Assembly (NCBI GenBank): GCA_016285055.1
Contig: JAEEPZ010000018.1
Coordinates: forward strand, 1 to 46,374
Source of the DNA: Prevotella sp.
Lineage (GTDB): Bacteria; Bacteroidota; Bacteroidia; Bacteroidales; Bacteroidaceae
Direction: 5' to 3'
Length of the DNA: 46,374 bases
The notes under the pieces are model-generated. The model was given only the letters and a program-made list of their open reading frames with translations. It ran no database searches and was not told where the DNA came from. This document shows, piece after piece, positions 17,431 through 23,338 of the stretch. Each line of letters begins with the position of its first letter. The first letter of the stretch is position 1. The position numbers and the translations under genes were made by a program.

Positions 17431-19011
17431 CTATTTTTTATGAGGTCCATCCATCAACTCTTTAATATATTTTGCTTTCACTCCATAGTTAAACCCTTGA
17501 GTAACCTGCTGACTATAGCCTGCGTGATGCACTCCTATCAATTTTCCATATTTGTTAAATATTGGAGAACCGCTAGCACCACCATAGCTCGCAGCATTAT
17601 GTCCAAAGTCGAACTCAAACATCTGCGTAACAATACCATTTTGCGCAACCACCTGAATTCCTGGGCCATCGGCTTCTTTCTGCAAAGTCTTACCCATCGG
17701 GAAACCAATAGTGTAAATATGGCTTCCTTGAGGTATAGAATCTTCTGACAATTCAAAAGCTTTAGGAAGGTCGACTATACTGCAGTCAGGGGGTAATCTT
17801 TTGCTTACGGTCTGTATCAAAGCCACATCTTTATCTTTGTCATCACCGGCAGAAACGACTCTACATCTGAGGATGTTGTTCTCGTCAAAAGTCTCCCCTT
17901 GAGGTACTAATGCAATATAATCAAGGACACCGGTAACCTTAACCTCCGTCATGCCAGCCATTAGCGTTGAATACAATGGATAATCTTTGAGCTCGTTAGC
18001 TTTTTCCGCCAATTCTCTCTTGACATAAGTGGTGATGTTCTCTATAGCACCATCAAACACCCATGGCTTTACAACATGCAAGTTGGTAATTATCTGTCCA
18101 TCATTTGAAACAAAAAAGCCTGTTGCACTACTCAAGTAACCACTAGGAGATTCCCTGATCATTTTCACTAATTCTGCTTGAGACATTCCACTTGGAACAG
18201 GAATGGGCTTCTCATTAAATAAAAACCTATTGGGAATGCCTAAAATCCTATTGACGGCTTCCATGTTTAAGCCTTCAATGTTCACTTCATAATGATAAAT
18301 GCCTAACAGCATTACTACCGCATGGTTGTACTTATTGAACAATTCTGTATCCGTATGTTCTATGTCATAGAAATCCTTTGCAACCTGCGGTTCTGATTTG
18401 CTTGTGTTGATGAGCTTATACATCCCGAATCCGATGCCGACAAGTACGAGAAGTGATGCTGCGGTAGCCAGCAGAATTTTCCAAATGTCAGAGGGCCAGT
18501 CTATCTTCTCTCCCTGCTTCAGGTCAACGGGCACTCCGCCGCAGGAGATAACGCTGTTCTTCTTGATGCGCTGGGGACTGTTGGGAACGATTTTCCTTCC
18601 GTCGACAGTAGTACCGTTCTTGCTGTGGTCAACGAGATAGAACTTTCCGTCATTGGCCTGCTTTACCGTGGCGTGGAATCGGCTCACAGTGGCTCCCGAC
18701 AGCTGGAAGTCATTATGGAAGTCGGTACCGATGCCCCACACGGCCCGATAGCCGCTGTTGTCTTCAATGGGTACCTGCGACCATTGCAATTCTACGTCGG
18801 CAAAGCGAATGGCATCGCCCCGTCGGATATTCACACTCTTGCCAGGCTGCAGGCGTTGGTTCTGTACGAAGGTGCCATTCATACTCCCCTTGTCTTCCAA
18901 GAGTATGTCGCCACTGTTGAGCAGCGTCATCTCTGCATGCAGACCGCTGATTCTTTTGCTATTTATCGTGATGTCACAAGTAGCATCGCGACCAATCTTT
19001 AGTAGTCTCAT
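17431..19011 (-). CDS. Double-FHA transmembrane trypsin-like serine protease
   Basis: A 526-residue protein. Two FHA domains come first: residues 1-80 (G7-R8-D9, GLHAE, GSMNGTFV) and 85-165 (G93, SRFHA, SKNGTTV). A membrane helix follows (about 177-200). The periplasmic part is an S1/HtrA-like protease with a likely triad His312 (TNLHVV), Asp395 (KDVALI) and Ser480 (GASGSP). No PDZ domain is present. Start: an earlier in-frame ATG would overlap the upstream gene by 64 nt and add 30 residues without FHA character, so I chose the ATG at 19011, which leaves a 26-nt spacer. It could convert cytoplasmic phospho-Thr binding into periplasmic proteolysis. No terminator is seen around it. Confidence 0.88.
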   Translation of the reverse strand: MRLLKIGRDATCDITINSKRISGLHAEMTLLNSGDILLEDKGSMNGTFVQNQRLQPGKSVNIRRGDAIRFADVELQWSQVPIEDNSGYRAVWGIGTDFHNDFQLSGATVSRFHATVKQANDGKFYLVDHSKNGTTVDGRKIVPNSPQRIKKNSVISCGGVPVDLKQGEKIDWPSDIWKILLATAASLLVLVGIGFGMYKLINTSKSEPQVAKDFYDIEHTDTELFNKYNHAVVMLLGIYHYEVNIEGLNMEAVNRILGIPNRFLFNEKPIPVPSGMSQAELVKMIRESPSGYLSSATGFFVSNDGQIITNLHVVKPWVFDGAIENITTYVKRELAEKANELKDYPLYSTLMAGMTEVKVTGVLDYIALVPQGETFDENNILRCRVVSAGDDKDKDVALIQTVSKRLPPDCSIVDLPKAFELSEDSIPQGSHIYTIGFPMGKTLQKEADGPGIQVVAQNGIVTQMFEFDFGHNAASYGGASGSPIFNKYGKLIGVHHAGYSQQVTQGFNYGVKAKYIKELMDGPHKK

Positions 19012-19037
19012 AATTATATTTTGGTTGTTTAGTTGTT

Positions 19038-19712
19038 TTATCTCAGACGTCTCTGACCCACGGAGTCTGTGACTACCGGATGCTTGCCACGATGTGGACA
19101 AACGGATATAGCCTTACCACAAGTCTTACATTTCACCTGCATCCTAACACGGTTAAGTGAATCTCTTTTCGCATCTCTGATAGAATCTTCTCTCTGCTTT
19201 CGAACTTTTTTTGCAGTCTCGGCTTCAATAGAGTCCTTCACCCGCTGTCTCTCCTGTTCGTCTTGGATGTCTTTCAACTTCAGCTCCATCAAGCTGTCTT
19301 CCCTTTGCTTGAGCTGATCTGGGGTAAAAGTCATCGTCTCTTGCGGCTTCGGCATTTCCGGACTGCCAGACGAGGTGAGTGCTTTGATACCGAAGAAGAG
19401 TCCCACTAATACCCCTAAGGCAGCCAAAACGATGCCGGCAATAAGCAACGGATTATAAGTTTTGGGTATTCTGTTCCAGTCAAGCCTGGCTATGTGTGCA
19501 AAGGAGATATTATCTTTACGCGTAACGGGTACGGGAACATTAGAGTTGATTCTGATTCCGTTTACATAGGTACCATTGTGGCTGTTGTCCACAATCGTCA
19601 TTTTTCCCCACGGTGATACGTTGAGGACGGCGTGCTGCCTGCTGATGACATCGGTGTTGTCGTCAATGACAATGCTACATTCGATGCCTCTTCCGATAGA
19701 ATAGACTTTCAT
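19038..19712 (-). CDS. FHA membrane protein with charged helix and C-terminal Cys cluster
   Basis: A 224-residue protein. FHA domain at 1-80 (G7-R8-G9, SRQH 24-27, NSHNGTYVNG 43-52). Membrane helix at about 88-110. A strongly charged helix (about 130-190) contains repeats around [KR]-x-D-S-[IL]. The C terminus has a compact Cys/His cluster: C195, C198, C205, H207 and possibly H211, like half of a zinc ribbon. By topology this cluster would be in the periplasm, which is unusual for a zinc ribbon. The start lies 2 nt from the PP2C stop, so translation is coupled. Confidence 0.85.
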   Translation of the reverse strand: MKVYSIGRGIECSIVIDDNTDVISRQHAVLNVSPWGKMTIVDNSHNGTYVNGIRINSNVPVPVTRKDNISFAHIARLDWNRIPKTYNPLLIAGIVLAALGVLVGLFFGIKALTSSGSPEMPKPQETMTFTPDQLKQREDSLMELKLKDIQDEQERQRVKDSIEAETAKKVRKQREDSIRDAKRDSLNRVRMQVKCKTCGKAISVCPHRGKHPVVTDSVGQRRLR

Positions 19713-19714
19713 AT

Positions 19715-20773
19715 TTATTCGTTGTTTTGATTGGTTTTCTCAGTTAATGATTGTTGTGGTTTCATTTGCTTCTGGGTTCTGTCGTTTTCCTTCACCTGCC
19801 TGGTCAAATTTGCTACGGAGTCCTTCAGCAAAGCATTCTCAGCTTTCAATGCAGCAAAAGCCTCGTCGCTTTCTGTTTGTTTTCCGCCAGCACATTGCAC
19901 AATATTGAGAATCAGGCTTAAAAAGCAGCAGGCAGCCAAAGTGATTAGTATTTTTTTTGTTTGTCTCGACATGGGTTCCTTTAGTTTAGAGTCGTTTTTG
20001 GTTTGTATGACAGCGACGGTGAGGTTGTCGTGCTCGCCACCTCCTTTTCGTCCGATGTCGTCGGCAGCGGTAGCGATATTGTCAACAACGGGGCCTAGTG
20101 CCTGGTTGTTGCTGGTAGCCATCTCAAGCAGCTCGTTTTCGGGCATGCAGCCATGAACGCCATCTGAACAAAGCATAAACCGGTCACCCCGCTCGTAGGT
20201 TAGCTCATTCACCTCTACTTCTACTTCTTCGTAGACTCCAAGAGCCCTGGTAATGACATTGGACTGCACCGACAGGCGTGCCTGCTCTTCTGTTATGATG
20301 CCTTGGCGAACCAAGTCAAACACAACGGAATGGTCGAAAGTACGGAAAATCTTCTGATGTCCTCTCAATTGATATACCCTGCTGTCGCCCACATGCGCTA
20401 CGATGGCCGACTTCTCATTGAGCAAGAGGACAGTGGCTGTTGAGCCCATGCCTTTAAGTTCAGGGACTTCTTCCGCTGCGTTAAAGACGGCCTCATTTGC
20501 CTGCTTCACAGCAGCCGTCACCATGGCAGTGAGTGAACCCCATTGCTCTTCATCTGCTTCCTGCACGGCCTTGACAATTTCTGTCACGGCAATGCTTGAT
20601 GCTTTCTTTCCAGCCGGTCCACCACCCATACCATCACAGACGGTAATCAAAAGCCCGTACTTCGTAAGGGCGAAGGAAAAAGAGTCCTGGTTTTCCATTC
20701 TTCCGCCAATCCTTGACTCCGCATAGCCAATGAAAGGTTCTTTGTCGCTTATGTGGATGTTTATCAAGTCCAT
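19715..20773 (-). CDS. PP2C-type Ser/Thr phosphatase with membrane anchor
   Basis: A 352-residue protein. PP2C domain at 1-258 with RMENQD (25-30), DGMGGG (47-52), KGMGSTA (107-113), GDSR (129-132), SDG (203-205) and HDN (248-250). A membrane helix (about 274-293) and a short coiled coil (about 302-330) follow. Its start overlaps the end of the second kinase gene by 10 nt, which indicates matched expression of the two enzymes. It is a paralogue of the PP2C at 13930-15462 but lacks that protein's long C-terminal region. Confidence 0.92.
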   Translation of the reverse strand: MDLINIHISDKEPFIGYAESRIGGRMENQDSFSFALTKYGLLITVCDGMGGGPAGKKASSIAVTEIVKAVQEADEEQWGSLTAMVTAAVKQANEAVFNAAEEVPELKGMGSTATVLLLNEKSAIVAHVGDSRVYQLRGHQKIFRTFDHSVVFDLVRQGIITEEQARLSVQSNVITRALGVYEEVEVEVNELTYERGDRFMLCSDGVHGCMPENELLEMATSNNQALGPVVDNIATAADDIGRKGGGEHDNLTVAVIQTKNDSKLKEPMSRQTKKILITLAACCFLSLILNIVQCAGGKQTESDEAFAALKAENALLKDSVANLTRQVKENDRTQKQMKPQQSLTEKTNQNNE

Positions 20774-21813
20774 TGGTGAGTGCTAAGAATAAAGATGATG
20801 GCCATGAAGATAACACCTAAAAGGATGAGTATTCCCATAAAGACCAACAAATGACTGTTAATCCAAGAACTTATTCGCGATAGCTTGGAAGGCTCTGGCA
20901 AAAGAGCAGCTGTAATGGCAGATTTAAATTCATCAGCAGTCTGATAGCGGTTTTGCTGTTCCTTTTCCGTAGCTTTCAGAAGCACCTTCAACAGCTTCTT
21001 GGGAATCTTTTCACTCGGCGGCAGTGATTCAGTGATTTGTTTGGTTAACGTCTCTGCTTCGCTGGCGCATGCCATCGGATTCGTTCCTGCCAGCAACTCA
21101 TAGAAGGTGATTCCCAGTTCATAAAGATCAGTGGTCTTGTTGATTTTGTCTCTCTCACCTCGTATCTGTTCGGGAGCAGAATACTCAGGAGTTCCGATAA
21201 ATCCAAACTGGGAGTATGCATTACCCTCATTGGTCTTTGCAATGCCTAAATCCATCAGTCTGACGTTAGAGTTGTTTTCCACCATGATGTTTGATGGTTT
21301 CACATCTCTATGCACCATTCCATGTGCGTGCACAAAGCTAAGCGCATCAAGCACCGAGCAGATAGCCATACTGATTTTCTGAACCCTTTCGTTAGAGTTT
21401 GCCAAACTGATAATATATGAATCTATATTCTGCCCTTGCACGAAATTGCTGACCAAAAAGATTGGCCCATGGTCAGGAGCGTATTCACAACACCCCAGCA
21501 TCTCAATGAGGTTGGGATGGCGGAATGCCAGTGAAGCCTCCAGTTTTGCACGTTCTCTGACTTGCGGATTATTTGCATAGCTGTCGATGACTCTTTTTAC
21601 CGCAACAGGGTGGCCGTCTGCACAACAGTAACCCATGAACACTGTACCCATGGCACCAGAGCCAATAGGATGGCTGTATGGATTATAGCAAAACCACTCT
21701 CCCTGGACATACAGGTATATCTTTGGATCATTGGGATACTGTAACACCGTCCTTGGGGGAATCATATATTGATTTCCCCTAAGCGCTTCTGGCCTTTGGT
21801 GCACATGCCGCAT
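20764..21813 (-). CDS. Hanks-type Ser/Thr protein kinase with C-terminal membrane anchor
   Basis: A 349-residue kinase: Gly loop GSGAMG (51-56), AVK Lys73, catalytic HRDVKPSN (Asp170, Asn175) and SAPEQ (Ala213-Glu215). The metal-binding motif is DLG (188-190) in place of DFG, a change tolerated in many active kinases. A membrane helix (about 322-343) ends the chain with about six residues beyond it. An extra ~45 residues precede the kinase fold; a start at Met17 is also possible. It overlaps the PP2C gene by 10 nt and follows the FHA gene by 11 nt. The order FHA-kinase-PP2C is like core T6SS post-translational control modules, though no T6SS genes are here. Confidence 0.9.
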   Translation of the reverse strand: MRHVHQRPEALRGNQYMIPPRTVLQYPNDPKIYLYVQGEWFCYNPYSHPIGSGAMGTVFMGYCCADGHPVAVKRVIDSYANNPQVRERAKLEASLAFRHPNLIEMLGCCEYAPDHGPIFLVSNFVQGQNIDSYIISLANSNERVQKISMAICSVLDALSFVHAHGMVHRDVKPSNIMVENNSNVRLMDLGIAKTNEGNAYSQFGFIGTPEYSAPEQIRGERDKINKTTDLYELGITFYELLAGTNPMACASEAETLTKQITESLPPSEKIPKKLLKVLLKATEKEQQNRYQTADEFKSAITAALLPEPSKLSRISSWINSHLLVFMGILILLGVIFMAIIFILSTHQWT

Positions 21814-21824
21814 AGCTCAAAAGG

Positions 21825-22613
21825 TCAATAACCCACGGTGCCGCCTCGGTTCCCTGCTGCACTGCTGCCATCCAGTCCTACGGTGACATTGCTAGGCACA
21901 TATCCGCTGCGTGCATAGGGGTCGTCATAACTATTATCGCGCGTCTGCTGTCCATTTTGGACAAATGGCATAGGGCCATAGTCAGATGCGTTCTCGTCTG
22001 CTTCAACGGGCAGGAAGTGCTCCTTTACCCTCAAACCGAGTGTGGCAGGATCAAGAAGAACCAGATAAAGTTCATAGTTGTCGCCCACAGTGATGAGGTC
22101 GCCATTAGCGCAGTCACGCGGTGCCGAACCTAAACTTTCGCCATTCACCATTGTTCCGTTCGTAGATGTCGTATCAGTGATAAAAGCTATCATCTTCTCA
22201 GGATTCTTCATAATACGTACATTAAGAACGGCATGGGCATAAGAGACGGTGCCTTCTAATAACTGTATATCACATTCTGACGACTGCCCAATGGTATTAG
22301 GGCCTTGATGCAAAGGCCAAAATTCTCCCGCTGCTGTCCGAGAGACTGAGTACAGGAAGCCATAGACGGGCTTGTCGGATGTGAACACCCTCTTCTGCTG
22401 TGGCTGTGTTATTGCAGCATCAGGTGCCCCTGTCTGTTGGCTTTCATAGGCAGCGTTAATACCAGGGATACGCGTAGCTCGTTGTGAAGGACTTGAACTA
22501 CGTTGATAAACATTCGGCTGTGGTGGCATCTGCATACCATAAGGCATGCCACTTCCCTGATAAGGTCCTGATGGCTGTTCCAAACCAGGAATAACTGTTT
22601 TGTTTTGTGACAT
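21825..22613 (-). CDS. Soluble FHA domain protein with disordered tails
   Basis: A 262-residue protein with no membrane helix. Residues 1-~78 are low-complexity (Pro, Gln, Gly, Ser) and contain two T-[VR]-I-P-G motifs at 6-10 and 47-51. An FHA domain covers about 85-190: G109-Q110 (Gln replaces the usual Arg), SYAHA (124-128) and TSTNGTMVNG (149-158). The C-terminal ~55 residues are again disordered, with SNVTVGLDG and GGTVGY. Thr in these tails are plausible kinase targets, read by FHA domains in the same operon. It is the first gene of the operon, with about 70 nt between it and the terminator of the RNA upstream. Confidence 0.87.
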   Translation of the reverse strand: MSQNKTVIPGLEQPSGPYQGSGMPYGMQMPPQPNVYQRSSSPSQRATRIPGINAAYESQQTGAPDAAITQPQQKRVFTSDKPVYGFLYSVSRTAAGEFWPLHQGPNTIGQSSECDIQLLEGTVSYAHAVLNVRIMKNPEKMIAFITDTTSTNGTMVNGESLGSAPRDCANGDLITVGDNYELYLVLLDPATLGLRVKEHFLPVEADENASDYGPMPFVQNGQQTRDNSYDDPYARSGYVPSNVTVGLDGSSAAGNRGGTVGY

Positions 22614-22683
22614 TGCAAAACTGTTTTAGCTGGCAAGCACCCCAAGTCAGTTGGTCTATGTTTTCAAGTTTACTTATGATACT

Positions 22684-22727
22684 AAAAAGGCGTAGGTGCC
22701 TGTTCTTCTGTCCATCCTGGAACTACG
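22684..22727 (-). terminator. Terminator-like hairpin at the end of the 6S-like RNA
   Basis: On the minus strand CGTAG-TTC pairs with GAA-(AGGCAC)-CTACG, then GCC and five T (22684-22688). The stem is interrupted, so termination may be partial and allow readthrough into the FHA operon 71 nt further on. The 5' arm overlaps the 3' arm of the long hairpin, so the two folds compete. Confidence 0.5.
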
Positions 22728-22954
22728 GGCCTTCGCAATGCCTTTCCCACACAGGATAGACAACGCAGTTAGCCCACGCCAGTACGTAGAATATATAATA
22801 ATGTATATATAAACGTACCACGCAGACGTTTCGGTTGTCTTCTGCCTGCTGTGGGAATCGAGGTTGCGAAGTTCGTAGTCCACAACGACAGACGTTCGAA
22901 AACGTCCTTCTTAATATATAAGACCGCCCGCTTACCCACTTAGGGCTAACAAGC
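22684..22954 (-). ncRNA. Candidate 6S-like RNA
   Basis: The minus-strand transcript folds into one long rod with interruptions: 22719-22727 with 22874-22881, 22731-22738 with 22864-22871, 22744-22751 with 22850-22857, 22758-22764 with 22834-22840, then an open region and an inner stem (22782-22787 with 22813-22818, capped by AT-rich pairing). A rod of about 160 nt with a large unpaired centre is the shape of 6S RNA, which mimics an open promoter and binds RNA polymerase. A 6S-Flavo class is known in Bacteroidota. A good promoter lies 8 nt upstream and a T-run follows. No protein frame of note is present. The identity rests on shape, not on sequence search. Confidence 0.5.
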
Positions 22955-22961
22955 GATGCTG

Positions 22962-22993
22962 CAAAGGTAGGAGAAAAATTTAAAACCACCAAA
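22962..22993 (-). promoter_or_regulatory. Promoter of the 6S-like RNA and probably the FHA/kinase operon
   Basis: Minus strand: TTTG (22990-22993), 20 nt, TACCTTTG (22962-22969). This is a full match to the Bacteroidota -33/-7 consensus. Transcription would begin near 22954. It is the best promoter found upstream of the 15-gene operon. Confidence 0.75.
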
Positions 22994-23174
22994 CATTTTG
23001 ACGGATTTTTTGGTTATTCTGCTTTTTTAGTTGGTCGGGCCATGCTAAACTCGTTGATGATGTTGGGAAGGCACTATGCAAGGTACAGACTTTTACGGTT
23101 CTTCCGCTTCTCGGATAATAGGTTGTCAGAATGGCGTTAAACATAGGGATGTTCCCCCTTCAGAGAGTGAGAGA

Positions 23175-23220
23175 ATGTGGCGGGGGCGACCTCTTACCAT
23201 TACGAACAGAGAAGTTAACC
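23175..23220 (+). pseudogene. Degenerate 5S rRNA-like fragment
   Basis: 23177-23218 matches the first half of the 5S gene at 339-381 in about 37 of 43 aligned columns by eye, including the exact 15-mer GAACAGAGAAGTTAA (23204-23218). The 5' strand of helix I and the whole 3' half (helices IV and V) are missing. In their place a perfect palindrome begins at 23215. It cannot be a working 5S. Confidence 0.75.
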
Positions 23221-23245
23221 CGGCTTTGAGTCAAAGCCGGGTTAA
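23215..23245. repeat. Perfect 15-bp-arm palindrome fused to the 5S-like fragment
   Basis: Arms 23215-23229 and 23231-23245 are perfectly complementary around a single central base; the core is CCCGGCTTTGA/TCAAAGCCGGG. No T-run follows on either strand, so simple Rho-independent termination is doubtful. It lies between the 6S-like promoter region and the end of the 678-residue protein gene. Confidence 0.8.
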
Positions 23246-23338
23246 ACCAAGTAAGATTGTATAGAGGCGAATGTTGATATCACAAGATGTTGTTGGCAGG
23301 AAAGTGTACAACAGCTTGTGAGTTATGTATCTGGATGA

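Noticed and set aside
18982..19101. Longer start for the double-FHA protease at 19101
   Set aside because: It would overlap the upstream FHA gene by 64 nt and add residues with no FHA character; the ATG at 19011 begins exactly at the first FHA strand.
3530..22613. Type VI secretion locus
   Set aside because: Only the kinase/PP2C/FHA regulators resemble one; no sheath, tube, ATPase or membrane-complex genes are present.
22962..23040. rRNA-type operon upstream of the 5S-like fragment
   Set aside because: No 16S or 23S sequence is near; only half of 5S is present.
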